Shown here: one piece after another, positions 1 to 8,791 of the stretch | Layout of the letters: every line of letters begins with the position of its first letter | Numbering within the stretch: position 1 is the first letter of the stretch | Source: Caloranaerobacter sp. TR13 | Lineage (GTDB): Bacteria > Bacillota > Clostridia > Tissierellales > Thermohalobacteraceae | Reading direction: 5' to 3' | NCBI RefSeq assembly: GCF_001316435.1 | Contig: NZ_JXLL01000005.1 | Location: forward strand, 1-64,000 | Length of the DNA stretch: 64,000 nucleotides | Notes under the pieces: generated by a model | Told to the model about the DNA's origin: nothing | Seen by the model: only the letters and a program-made list of their open reading frames with translations | Database searches by the model: none | Program-made: the position numbers and the translations under genes

Positions 1-197
1 AAAGTAGGAGATTTAATGGATGAAGCTATTACAGAAAGTTTTATATTAACTATGTGGAATGTAAATACAGCAGCTAGTACAGTAAGCAAGTAATTAATAA
101 TTAGTTTTATATTAACTATGTGGAATGTAAATGACAGTCAAGAAGTAGCAAGCGGGAATGTTGACATAGTTTTATATTAACTATGTGGAATGTAAAT

Positions 198-461
198 TGT
201 TGATACAGGTAATTTGAGAAGCTCGATAGATAAGTTTTATATTAACTATGTGGAATGTAAATAAAAAACCAAACGAAGGATATACTTGGCTAACTTTAGA
301 GTTTTATATTAACTATGTGGAATGTAAATTGTTGATACAGGTAATTTGAGAAGCTCGATAGATAAGTTTTATATTAACTATGTGGAATGTAAATAAAAAA
401 CCAAACGAAGGATATACTTGGCTAACTTTAGAGTTTTATATTAACTATGTGGAATGTAAAT
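198..461 (+). repeat. Tandem duplication of two spacer-repeat units in the array
   Basis: The 132-bp block 198-329 (two spacers with their repeats) is repeated exactly at 330-461. Identical adjacent spacers indicate recombination between repeats, or replication slippage, rather than independent acquisition. Confidence 0.95.
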
Positions 462-925
462 GACATGGGGGATTATGAAAATGTTGATTTAACAGATACA
501 GTTTTATATTAACTATGTGGAATGTAAATATATCTTTGATGAGAAGTTCATTTATACAAACAGATGTTTTATATTAACTATGTGGAATGTAAATATATCA
601 ATATTAAACTATTTGTCATTTTTAATACATCGTTTTATATTAACTATGTGGAATGTAAATGACGATTCAGTTGTCTGTGTATTGTCAAAATTCTGTAAGT
701 TTTATATTAACTATGTGGAATGTAAATGTTGAAATAATAGAGGGTCAAGCACCAGTACAAGTTGAGGTTTTATATTAACTATGTGGAATGTAAATGATAA
801 TAACTAAAATCATTTTGCCCCTTAAACAACCGTTTTATATTAACTATGTGGAATGTAAATAATGTTAAAGTGTTAACTAACATTAAGTTAGAGAATGTTT
901 TATATTAACTATGTGGAATGTAAAT

Positions 926-1595
926 ACTGGAGGACTTCCTAACATATCAGTTAAAGTATTTAAGTTTTATATTAACTATGTGGAATGTAAATTAAGAAAG
1001 GGGATAAATAATATGGGTAAAATTCTTTTAAGTTTTATATTAACTATGTGGAATGTAAATCTCCAACTATTCATGTAATATACTACTGTACCATTGGGTT
1101 TTATATTAACTATGTGGAATGTAAATGGTCTAGAACAGCATGAGTATATGAGAATATGTTATGCGTTTTATATTAACTATGTGGAATGTAAATTCAATCA
1201 GAAAACATGGAGCATATATGACAGATGAAATGTTTTATATTAACTATGTGGAATGTAAATACTGGAGGACTTCCTAACATATCAGTTAAAGTATTTAAGT
1301 TTTATATTAACTATGTGGAATGTAAATTAAGAAAGGGGATAAATAATATGGGTAAAATTCTTTTAAGTTTTATATTAACTATGTGGAATGTAAATCTCCA
1401 ACTATTCATGTAATATACTACTGTACCATTGGGTTTTATATTAACTATGTGGAATGTAAATGGTCTAGAACAGCATGAGTATATGAGAATATGTTATGCG
1501 TTTTATATTAACTATGTGGAATGTAAATTCAATCAGAAAACATGGAGCATATATGACAGATGAAATGTTTTATATTAACTATGTGGAATGTAAAT
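926..1595 (+). repeat. Tandem duplication of five spacer-repeat units in the array
   Basis: The 335-bp block 926-1260, carrying five spacers, recurs without visible change at 1261-1595. This is the largest of three duplications in the array. Confidence 0.95.
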
Positions 1596-1857
1596 TTATT
1601 CTATCTCTTATTCCCTTTTCACTTGTATAAATGTTTTATATTAACTATGTGGAATGTAAATGGGGATATAGTAGACTATGAATTTGTAAAGCAGTATGTT
1701 TTATATTAACTATGTGGAATGTAAATTTATTCTATCTCTTATTCCCTTTTCACTTGTATAAATGTTTTATATTAACTATGTGGAATGTAAATGGGGATAT
1801 AGTAGACTATGAATTTGTAAAGCAGTATGTTTTATATTAACTATGTGGAATGTAAAT
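1596..1857 (+). repeat. Tandem duplication of two spacer-repeat units in the array
   Basis: The 131-bp block 1596-1726 is repeated at 1727-1857. It directly abuts the five-unit duplication, so bases 926-1857 consist entirely of duplicated units. Confidence 0.95.
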
Positions 1858-2784
1858 TATTGACAAAAAAAACAGCTGGACTAATCATCCAGGGTTTTAT
1901 ATTAACTATGTGGAATGTAAATGAATATTTTAAGAGAAATAGCGTTAATAAAAGTCAAAGTTTTATATTAACTATGTGGAATGTAAATCTATTTATAAAA
2001 ACAACTAATGCAGCTGACTCTAAAGTTTTATATTAACTATGTGGAATGTAAATTGTTCTCTTTCGTATTCTTCTTCAATTTCAGCACATGTTTTATATTA
2101 ACTATGTGGAATGTAAATCTTGAAAGAGAAGTGGTACTTAAAAATAGTACTTGGGGGTTTTATATTAACTATGTGGAATGTAAATTCGGCTGAACTTGAT
2201 GACCAACTTAATAATAGTAAAAATGTTTTATATTAACTATGTGGAATGTAAATGGAAGAATCATATTAGGAAACAAAGGTCAAAGAATAAAGTTTTATAT
2301 TAACTATGTGGAATGTAAATGGAGCAGAGAAAATATTGATGCTGATGGGTTTGACGTTTTATATTAACTATGTGGAATGTAAATCTTTATAAGTCAGGGA
2401 TTATTCAGGAAAGATATTCAGGGTTTTATATTAACTATGTGGAATGTAAATCTACTCCTTACAACTAATTCAACTACATTTTCTAATGTTTTATATTAAC
2501 TATGTGGAATGTAAATTTTAAAATTGATGTTGCTACTTTAATAATATCTTTTATGTTTTATATTAACTATGTGGAATGTAAATACAGCTATGTAAAGCTA
2601 GGTTAAGTTTATTAAAAATGAAGTTTTATATTAACTATGTGGAATGTAAATAGGTCTGGTATTACCACTCAGGTTATCAATCATTCGTGTTTTATACTAA
2701 CTATGCGGAAATAAAAGGTGTAACATTTTTCATAACAAGTATAAGAGTAGTTGATTCTACATTAACTATGAAAAATATAAATTT

Positions 2785-2816
2785 AGGTAGATGAATTGAT
2801 CATCTACCTTTTTTTA
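2785..2816 (+). terminator. Terminator closing the CRISPR transcript
   Basis: A perfect 10-bp stem (2785-2794 with 2800-2809, 5-base loop) is followed by a run of eight T on the plus strand. On the minus strand, where it lies just past the flavin reductase stop, the T-tract is weak, so it mainly serves the array. Confidence 0.8.
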
Positions 2817-3320
2817 TTCTTTTATGTAACAAGCAACTATTTCACCGTAGTATAAAATATGATAGTTTTGATTTGGATAAAAATTCTGTTTTATATCCCC
2901 ATCAACTAGTGCTGGTTCCATAGCCTGTTGATAGACCACTCTACATTCATAATGTAATTCACAATCTCCAACAATAGGAGTTGATAAAACTTTACCATTT
3001 TCACATGATAAATTACACTCTTTAAATTTATCAAAATCTCTTCCTGATTTTGTACCACAGAAAGCTAACTCTTTTTTCAAATCTTTATTTAATGGAACAC
3101 TTATTGTAAACTCTTTTGCTTTTTCTAAAAGCTCATATGTATATCTTGAATAACGAACAGCTACAGTGAAAATTGGTTTATTCCAAATAAATCCGATATT
3201 TCCCCAACCTATAGTCATTGTATTAATCTTATCTTCGTGTTTAACAGTTAAAAAAGCTCCTTTTGGTAGTTGCTTAAGCATCTCTTTTGAATATTCGTAA
3301 TAAGCAATATCTCTATACAT
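2814..3320 (-). CDS. Flavin reductase / flavoredoxin-like FMN-binding split-barrel protein
   Basis: This 168-residue protein has the pattern of the flavin reductase-like domain family: an N-terminal PKGAFLTVKHEDKINTMTIGW stretch (family pattern of a small molecule-free strand followed by T-x-x-G-W), a central FTVAVRYSRYTYELL segment and a C-terminal strand ending YGEIVACYIKE. Such proteins bind FMN and pass electrons to flavin or to partner proteins; the substrate here is not known. The ATG has a strong SD (AGGAGGT) 8 bases upstream. The gene stands alone, converging on the CRISPR array, and shares the hairpin at 2785-2809. Length is normal for the family. It could equally be named flavoredoxin. 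Confidence 0.85.
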   Translation of the reverse strand: MYRDIAYYEYSKEMLKQLPKGAFLTVKHEDKINTMTIGWGNIGFIWNKPIFTVAVRYSRYTYELLEKAKEFTISVPLNKDLKKELAFCGTKSGRDFDKFKECNLSCENGKVLSTPIVGDCELHYECRVVYQQAMEPALVDGDIKQNFYPNQNYHILYYGEIVACYIKE

Positions 3321-3485
3321 AAGCTTACCTCCTAATAATTCTTTATATCATTATATAACACTTATTTTTATTTTACATCTAAGATTTAATATATTATTTT
3401 GAAAATATTAAAATTAAATTTTAAATTAACAGGACTTTTGAATTTATTAGTCGAATTATTTAAATTAAAGTGGGGAGGGATTTAA

Positions 3486-5114
3486 ATGAAATTAAAGTTT
3501 TTTATTACAGCATTTATAGTATTTTTATTGGGGGTAGCTATGCCTTGGATAATAACAGGGAGCAATTACGTTTTAGAATTGACAAGTCTTGAACTTGCGA
3601 TAATAGCTGTAGTAGCTTTAGTTGTTCCTTATGGATTTACGTTATTAATGGGAAAGTTTCAAAAGGCATATGTTGTAAAATCGAGTGAATTAGTAAGTAG
3701 AGTGGCACAAGGCAGTCTTACTCAAACTATAAAAAATGGCTATGATAAAACATTTAAAGAGATGGTAGCATCGTTAAACAACATGATAGCTAATATCAGA
3801 AGTTTAGTAGGTAAAATACTCGTTGCTTCAGATAAAGTTTTTACTTATTCAGGTAGTATAGCAAAAGATTGTGAGGTAGTAAGCAAGTCTATTGAAGAGA
3901 TATCAATAACTATAAATGAAATTTCTCAAGGACTTGAATTTCAAGCTGAAAGGGCTATGAATACTAAAAATAGTACTATACAGATTGTTGAAAGTTCTCA
4001 GACAATTGCTAACTTTGCTGAGAATACGTATTCAATGACAAGAGAAATGAAAGAAAAGATAAATGAATCTGGAGAAAAACTTCAAGGATTAATTAATAAT
4101 CTAGAGAATAGCGAAAAAAATAATGAGGGACTAGCTATTGAAATAGATAACTTAAATCATGATGCTAAGAAAATAAAAGATATAATAGCTATAGTTAGTG
4201 GAATAAGTGAGCAAACAAATCTTTTAGCATTAAATGCCGCAATAGAAGCAGCAAGAGCAGGTGAAGTAGGTAAAGGATTTGCAGTAGTGGCTGAAGAAGT
4301 TAGGAAATTAGCAGAAGAATCTGAAAAATCAGCTTCAAAAATAAGACAGATAGTAGAGAATATATCTCAAAGAATAGATCTTATAGCTGAACATATTGAA
4401 ATGCAGGTTAAAGATATGAAAAAGAACGTACGGTATGCTGAAGAATTTAAGGAATTGTTTGATAAAGTTAAACAGACGTCTGATGCTACTTTAGATTCTA
4501 CAGAAGAGATTTTAAAGCTATCAGAAAATGGCATTTTAAATGCCCGTAAAGTAGATGAGCTTATGGAAGAAATATCTGCGGTTACACAACAGACTGCAGC
4601 AGGGATGGAAGAAATAAATGCTTCTACTCAAGAAGAAGTTAATTTGGTTAAGGTAATTTCTAAGTCAGTTGAAAAGCTGACTAATATGTCAAAAGAATTA
4701 ACTGAGTTTATCAGAGAAGTTGAAGGTAGTTATAAAATTGGTAAAGATGATGAAAAAAGGATAAAGGATGCAGAAAAAACTCTGAAGGATTTAACAGTAG
4801 AGTATGGACTAGATAATCCAGAAGATGAAGAAAAGGCACGAAACTTTATTGACAATATAAGTAGAAAATTTGATAAACTCTTTGAAGTAGTTGTTGTATT
4901 AGATTCTAAAGGGGATGTAAAGGGTTCTACTATAGCTATTGATGTAGATAATTTAACTCACAGATCTTACTTTAAAGAAGCTATGAAAGGTAATTCGTAT
5001 ATTTCTAAACCTTATATTTCTGTTATGACTGATGATTACTGTGTTACAATTGCTATTCCAATAATATTTAACGGCCAAGTAAATGGTGTGGTTGTTGGTG
5101 ATGTAAAACTTTAA
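3486..5114 (+). CDS. Methyl-accepting chemotaxis protein with C-terminal Cache-like domain
   Basis: A 542-residue chemoreceptor. Two membrane segments lie at about 5-27 and 36-57 with only a very short outside loop, so there is no extracellular sensor. A long coiled coil follows, with the conserved signalling tip [18 protein letters not shown] near residue 241, which contacts CheA and CheW. After the coiled coil, from about residue 455, comes a PDC/Cache-like module with the patterns [25 protein letters not shown] and a final GVVVGDVKL. Cache domains are normally outside the cell; here the topology puts the module in the cytoplasm. A GGGAGGG SD precedes the ATG. The gene is monocistronic, ending in a strong hairpin terminator. 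Confidence 0.93.
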   Translation: MKLKFFITAFIVFLLGVAMPWIITGSNYVLELTSLELAIIAVVALVVPYGFTLLMGKFQKAYVVKSSELVSRVAQGSLTQTIKNGYDKTFKEMVASLNNMIANIRSLVGKILVASDKVFTYSGSIAKDCEVVSKSIEEISITINEISQGLEFQAERAMNTKNSTIQIVESSQTIANFAENTYSMTREMKEKINESGEKLQGLINNLENSEKNNEGLAIEIDNLNHDAKKIKDIIAIVSGISEQTNLLALNAAIEAARAGEVGKGFAVVAEEVRKLAEESEKSASKIRQIVENISQRIDLIAEHIEMQVKDMKKNVRYAEEFKELFDKVKQTSDATLDSTEEILKLSENGILNARKVDELMEEISAVTQQTAAGMEEINASTQEEVNLVKVISKSVEKLTNMSKELTEFIREVEGSYKIGKDDEKRIKDAEKTLKDLTVEYGLDNPEDEEKARNFIDNISRKFDKLFEVVVVLDSKGDVKGSTIAIDVDNLTHRSYFKEAMKGNSYISKPYISVMTDDYCVTIAIPIIFNGQVNGVVVGDVKL

Positions 5115-5135
5115 AGTTAAATACTGTGTAAATAA

Positions 5136-5190
5136 AACCCCTTAAAGTAGATAGCATAAAAACAATTATCTACTTTAAGGGGTTATTTAA
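5136..5190. terminator. Bidirectional terminator between chemoreceptor and cotJC
   Basis: A perfect 17-bp stem, 5136-5152 with 5168-5184, lies between two converging genes. Weak T-rich tracts follow on both strands, so it can end both transcripts. Confidence 0.8.
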
Positions 5191-5203
5191 TTACAAGAGT
5201 AGT

Positions 5204-5776
5204 TTAATAGTATTTTTTGCTATTTAAGCATTCTTGTACAATGTCTAATGTTTCACCGAATCTTTGGAAGTGTACAATTTCTCTTTCTCTTAAGAATCTT
5301 AAAGCATCTTTAACGCCAGGATCGTCGCAAATATTGATTAAATATTCATAAGTTGCCCTAGCTTTTTGCTCAGCTGCCATATCTTCGTGAAGATTTGCTA
5401 TAGGATCATCTTTAGATTGTATAAATGTAGCAGTCCAAGCATATCCTGCAGCATCATGAGGAAATGGACTTTTACCATGATTTACATAGTGTGCTTCAAG
5501 AGGAGTACCTTCTATATCTTTTATAGGAACGTCTTTTATAAGTTTCCATACGATAGTTCCTATAATTTCCCAATGTGCAAACTCTTCAGTTCCTATATCA
5601 GTTAAAATACCTTTTGCTTGATCAGTAGGCATTGCCCATCTTTGTGTTAAATATCTAATACCTGCTGAAAGTTCTCCATCTGGACCTCCAAACTGCTCTA
5701 ATATCATAGCTGCGAGAGTTGGATTGCAAGTATCTACTCTAACAGGATATTGTAGCTTCTTTTCATAAATCCACAT
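5204..5776 (-). CDS. cotJC: Spore coat protein CotJC, manganese-catalase family
   Basis: This 190-residue protein belongs to the manganese catalase-like CotJC family of spore coat proteins. The ferritin-like four-helix pattern is visible: GGPDGELSAGIRYLTQRW, then TEEFAHWEII and AAEQKARATYEYL, giving the carboxylate and histidine ligands of a di-metal site, and REREIVHFQRFGE near the end. The product is expected in the coat and may have peroxide-removing activity; I infer that from the family only. It is the last gene of the three-gene cotJ operon, 14 bases after cotJB, with an AGGAGGT SD. In Bacillus the operon is under the mother-cell factor sigma-E. Confidence 0.93.
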   Translation of the reverse strand: MWIYEKKLQYPVRVDTCNPTLAAMILEQFGGPDGELSAGIRYLTQRWAMPTDQAKGILTDIGTEEFAHWEIIGTIVWKLIKDVPIKDIEGTPLEAHYVNHGKSPFPHDAAGYAWTATFIQSKDDPIANLHEDMAAEQKARATYEYLINICDDPGVKDALRFLREREIVHFQRFGETLDIVQECLNSKKYY

Positions 5777-5790
5777 AATTTAACCTCCTA

Positions 5791-6042
5791 TCAATATTCT
5801 ATTTCCCATGGCCAAGGGCTTTTGGTATATTCCCATGGATATTTACTTAGGTCGTAATTAGTTAGAGGTCCATATTTCATACTATACATATTTGTAAGTT
5901 CTTTATATTTCTTTGAAAAAGTATTGTGAAGAGCTACAGCCCTTTCATCATTTGGATGAGTATCAAGGTATAAGTTTATATCAGTTAAGCAAAAGCATAT
6001 TTCCATTATTTCTTTTAGCATATCCAATTGGTTTGAATCCAC
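5791..6042 (-). CDS. cotJB: Spore coat protein CotJB
   Basis: CotJB is a small coat peptide assembly partner of CotJC. The reading frame includes the family pattern LDTHPNDERAVALHNTF and the aromatic C-terminus KYPWEYTKSPWPWEIEY, so it is easily recognised. The open frame extends to 6057, but the SD GGAGGTG lies 6 bases before a GTG at 6042, which I take as the start (83 residues). It is separated by 19 bases from cotJA upstream and 14 bases from cotJC downstream. Confidence 0.9.
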   Translation of the reverse strand: MDSNQLDMLKEIMEICFCLTDINLYLDTHPNDERAVALHNTFSKKYKELTNMYSMKYGPLTNYDLSKYPWEYTKSPWPWEIEY

Positions 6043-6061
6043 AAAACACACCTCCAAATTA

Positions 6062-6211
6062 TTACTTCTTAACAGCTTTATAAGGCATATATAGCTCAGG
6101 GAAAATAGTTCCTTTCATTAATGCTTCTTCAGGACAATATATTTTACCCATTATTTGATAGGGAATATATGCTTTAGCAAGTTTATAATAAGGATATTTT
6201 TTCATGTCCAC
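6062..6211 (-). CDS. cotJA: Spore coat-associated protein CotJA
   Basis: A short 49-residue frame immediately upstream of cotJB, too small for many gene finders. It reads AYIPYQIMGKIYCPEEALMK and then GTIFPELYMPY, the proline- and tyrosine-rich signature of CotJA. A GTG start at 6211 has a GGAGG site 7 bases upstream; an ATG two codons further in is the alternative. It is the first gene of cotJABC and supports sporulation in this organism. Confidence 0.9.
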   Translation of the reverse strand: MDMKKYPYYKLAKAYIPYQIMGKIYCPEEALMKGTIFPELYMPYKAVKK

Positions 6212-6434
6212 TATTACCCCTCCTGAAATATTATATTTTGTAGTAATATATTACGCTTATTTAAGCATATCTGTGACTAATGCTTTATTTTCTTAAGAGC
6301 TATACTTTAAAGAAATCACATTGACTTATAAATTTGTCATATGATAATCTATACATAGAGATATTTGAATGTATCTAAACAAATTGCAAGACAAAGCTGC
6401 CTATTGGAGTACTAGTTTAGAAGGAGGACTTTTA

Positions 6435-6836
6435 GTGAAGAAAAAAGTTGCTTTTGTTTGTGTTCATAATTCTTGCCGATCACAGATGGCAGAAGCTTGG
6501 GCAAAACATTTAGGTAAAGATGTATTAGAGGTGTATTCAGCAGGGACAGAAGAGTATCCAGAAGTTAAGCCCAAAGCAGTTCAAGTTATGGAAGAAGTTG
6601 GAATTAATATGAGTGACCATTATCCTAAACTTTTATCAGATATACCTGAAAAAATAGATATCTTAATAACTATGGGCTGTGGTGTAATATGTCCTTATGT
6701 ACCATGTGACTATAGCGAGGATTGGGGGCTTGAAGATCCTTCTGGTGGTCCTATAGAAGAATTTAGAAAAGCAAGAGATATTATTAAAGAAAAGGTAGAA
6801 GACCTTATAGAAAGAGTGAAAAGCAAAAAAATATGA
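6435..6836 (+). CDS. arsC: Arsenate reductase, thioredoxin-coupled, low-molecular-weight phosphatase fold
   Basis: The protein (133 residues from GTG 6435) carries the phosphatase loop CVHNSCRSQMAEA, i.e. C-x5-R, and a second cysteine pair in MGCGVICPYVPC followed by EDWGLEDPSGGP. This is the thioredoxin-linked ArsC class, in which three cysteines reduce arsenate to arsenite in a relay. The open frame reaches upstream to 6369, but the SD AAGGAGGA at 6421-6428 sets the GTG at 6435. No arsenite pump or ars operon is beside it, so a role as a general tyrosine phosphatase cannot be excluded. It ends in its own terminator. Confidence 0.88.
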   Translation: MKKKVAFVCVHNSCRSQMAEAWAKHLGKDVLEVYSAGTEEYPEVKPKAVQVMEEVGINMSDHYPKLLSDIPEKIDILITMGCGVICPYVPCDYSEDWGLEDPSGGPIEEFRKARDIIKEKVEDLIERVKSKKI

Positions 6837-6860
6837 GGGATTTATATCCCTCTTATTTTA
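6835..6860 (+). terminator. Terminator after arsC
   Basis: A 7-bp stem GAGGGAT/ATCCCTC (6835-6841 and 6846-6852) overlaps the stop codon and is followed by a T-rich tract. Confidence 0.75.
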
Positions 6861-6864
6861 TGCT

Positions 6865-7206
6865 TTATTTATTCCTATATAAAGTTATAGATAGAGAAGT
6901 TCCGTCAAAGTTTACTTCTGCTTTATCCACCATCATTCCTACAAGAGTAAGTTCTGTGTCGCTATCACATTCACCAGCTAATTCCCAATAATATTCTTCT
7001 ACTTCTGATTGTCTTGGGTAGTTTAAAAGTTCTTTAAGTTGCTGAACCCTAACATCATTGCAATCTATATTATCACTTTCAAGATGTATCTTAAAATAAT
7101 CTTCATGATTTTCTAATGATATATTCATGTTGTTCGTACCGTGGAGAAAACAGAAAGTAATTAACTCATCAAGAATTTTTGATATTCTTTTTATCTCATG
7201 TTTCAT
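6865..7206 (-). CDS. Small protein coupled to DUF1576 gene, possibly GHKL-like fold
   Basis: I do not recognise this 113-residue protein with certainty. It starts at an ATG at 7206, one base after the stop of the DUF1576 gene and with an AGGAGG SD inside that gene's end, so the two are translationally coupled. It has an N-terminal helix KHEIKRISKILDELITFCFL, a charged middle part and the pattern ELTLVGMMVDKAEVNFDGTSLSITLYR. The order helix, two strands, helix, strands resembles a shortened histidine-kinase ATPase (GHKL) fold, as in anti-sigma factors, but no clear ATP-binding N or G box is seen. Role unknown. Confidence 0.6.
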   Translation of the reverse strand: MKHEIKRISKILDELITFCFLHGTNNMNISLENHEDYFKIHLESDNIDCNDVRVQQLKELLNYPRQSEVEEYYWELAGECDSDTELTLVGMMVDKAEVNFDGTSLSITLYRNK

Positions 7207-7207
7207 A

Positions 7208-8413
7208 TTAATCCTCCTTCTTGAAAGCATCAATAATTGGCACTAGTATAGTAGCAACAATACCACCTGAAAAACCATTATTATATAAATTAATCCCTCC
7301 ATGAAGATATCCTACATTCATTACCACAGATAAATGAACAAATCCAGCAAGTATTCCTGCTAAATAACCATAAGTTCCTGAAATAGGAGCTATAGTAGTT
7401 CCGAATAGACCAGTGATTACTAAAATAGTTGGATTTACTTCTTTAGTAATTAAAACACTACCTATTAAAACACCTATTAAAATTGGTATAGAGTTTTTAG
7501 GATGTTTACCAAAAGATGAAAAACCTACAAGAGTTAATAATCCACCTATAACAGGGCCATTAATTACCCCACCTGTTATTATAACATAAAGTATACCTAT
7601 TAGTCCCATTAATCCCATATTGATTAAAGTTAAACCAAAGCCTGTTAGTTGTGTAAAATCTGTGATAAGCCTTCCAGTAAACCAAATGAGTCTTTTATAT
7701 CCTTTAAAACTTTTATTATTAAACATAAAACCTAAAACAATTAAAATTAAGAAGAATATTGCAAAAAATATTTTGAAAAACATATCATATTCACTACTTA
7801 ATATCATTTTACTGTTTGTAGCGAATCCGTAACTTCTCATTATAGACATAATTATTGTACCTATTAATCCAGCTGTAAAGCCAATATTGTATAGGTTGTA
7901 ACCATCATGTACTCTTACCATATGAGCTGAAAGTGGAGGCATAATAAAACCAACTAATATTCCGACAAAAACACCTAAAACTAAACCAGTTGGTATAGGA
8001 AGATTTAAACCGTAAGCAAGTTCGTTTACTAGAGGAGATAATGCAGTAGTAAACATAACGATTAGCATTACGTTTTTAAAATGAGTTTTTTGATATTTAG
8101 AGTATAAATAGCCTCCTACATATACTGGCCAAACATTAAATATATTTTTACCAAAAAAGGCGAATCCCATAATTGTAAAAATAGCTGATATAATTGGACC
8201 ATTAATATTTATTTTTAGTTTCCATATAATATAAATATTCACTAAAGTAAGGATAGCAGAATTAATTAAAGTAGCACCTATTCCTCCAACTTTAATGTAG
8301 TCAGTAAGCAAAATATCAGGGCTAACTATTATTTCTAAAATCCCTTTTAATATATTAGAAGGGGTATCAAGAATAAAAGCTAGTACTATAAAAGAAATCG
8401 GTAGTAAAAGCAT
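7208..8413 (-). CDS. DUF1576 family multi-pass membrane protein
   Basis: A 401-residue integral membrane protein with about ten to twelve hydrophobic segments. It is an internal duplication: HDGYNLYNIGFTAG in the first half and HGGINLYNNGFSGG in the second are equivalent positions, as are the two NGPxIxxxxTxxGFxxFGK stretches. This matches the DUF1576 family, which has no known function; transport is plausible. The first ATG at 8413 has only a weak SD. The frame stays open to a CTG at 8450-8452 that lies 8 bases after a strong GGAGGTG and would add 13 residues (LKKRDFNKKGIII), a more typical positively charged N-terminus. Confidence 0.85.
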   Translation of the reverse strand: MLLLPISFIVLAFILDTPSNILKGILEIIVSPDILLTDYIKVGGIGATLINSAILTLVNIYIIWKLKININGPIISAIFTIMGFAFFGKNIFNVWPVYVGGYLYSKYQKTHFKNVMLIVMFTTALSPLVNELAYGLNLPIPTGLVLGVFVGILVGFIMPPLSAHMVRVHDGYNLYNIGFTAGLIGTIIMSIMRSYGFATNSKMILSSEYDMFFKIFFAIFFLILIVLGFMFNNKSFKGYKRLIWFTGRLITDFTQLTGFGLTLINMGLMGLIGILYVIITGGVINGPVIGGLLTLVGFSSFGKHPKNSIPILIGVLIGSVLITKEVNPTILVITGLFGTTIAPISGTYGYLAGILAGFVHLSVVMNVGYLHGGINLYNNGFSGGIVATILVPIIDAFKKED

Positions 8414-8698
8414 AATTATTATTCCTTTTTTATTAAAATCTCTTTTTTTCAGTTAAAACACCTCCAATAATTTTTTATAAAATATTAAAAGAAAAAGGGA
8501 TTGAGTACATAAATCATGACACAAATAAGGTTAAAAGAATTAATTTCAATGGAGTGACTAACAGATTAAGATATGATATAGTAAATTCAGATGTGTTTAT
8601 ACTATTTTACCATAAATATAGCAATATAAATACAATAAAATCTACGATTTAAATAAAATAAAACAAAATCTTAATTTTAATAAACTATAAGGTAGATT

Positions 8699-8729
8699 TT
8701 GTTATAATCCATAGTATGGATTATAACAA
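8699..8729. promoter_or_regulatory. Palindromic operator upstream of ArsR gene
   Basis: Two perfect 14-base arms (8699-8712 and 8716-8729) flank a 3-base centre and end one base before the -35 box of the promoter at 8731. The position suggests a binding site for the ArsR-type protein encoded next. The rest of 8453-8698 is AT-rich and shows nothing I can name. Confidence 0.65.
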
Positions 8730-8730
8730 A

Positions 8731-8759
8731 TTGACAAATCTTTTTATATATTGTAATAT
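8731..8759 (+). promoter_or_regulatory. Sigma-A promoter for the ArsR gene
   Basis: TTGACA (8731-8736) and TAATAT (8754-8759) are separated by exactly 17 bases, a near-consensus housekeeping promoter. It lies about 30 bases before the ArsR translation start. Confidence 0.8.
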
Positions 8760-8791
8760 TAAGATATAGAGATAGAACGAGGTGATGACTT

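Larger units (their letters stand above)
38..2782 (+). CRISPR. CRISPR array, type I-B-like repeat, 40 intact plus 2 degenerate repeats
   Basis: Forty copies of a 29-bp repeat that starts GTTTTATATTAAC and ends GGAATGTAAAT are seen, the first at 38-66 and the last intact one at 2623-2651. Spacers are 35-39 bp. Two decayed repeats close the array: 2689-2717 (6 mismatches) and 2754-2782 (7 mismatches), still spaced by 36 bp. Bases 1-37 have the size of one more spacer, so the array probably continues to the left. The repeat differs by about one base from the type I-B repeat I recall for Clostridioides difficile, whose crRNA handle is ATGTAAAT; by analogy transcription is on the plus strand. Decay at the right end agrees with that end being leader-distal. 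No leader or cas gene lies in the window. Confidence 0.98.

Noticed and set aside
517-2193. Plus-strand frames within the array encoding repeated YINYVEC or FILTMWNVN peptides
   Set aside because: They are translations of the CRISPR repeat read through spacers, not genes; the 29-bp period and repeat identity explain them.
6369-6434. N-terminal extension of arsC from the upstream ATG
   Set aside because: No SD for that ATG and 22 non-homologous residues before the standard start; the GTG at 6435 has an excellent SD.
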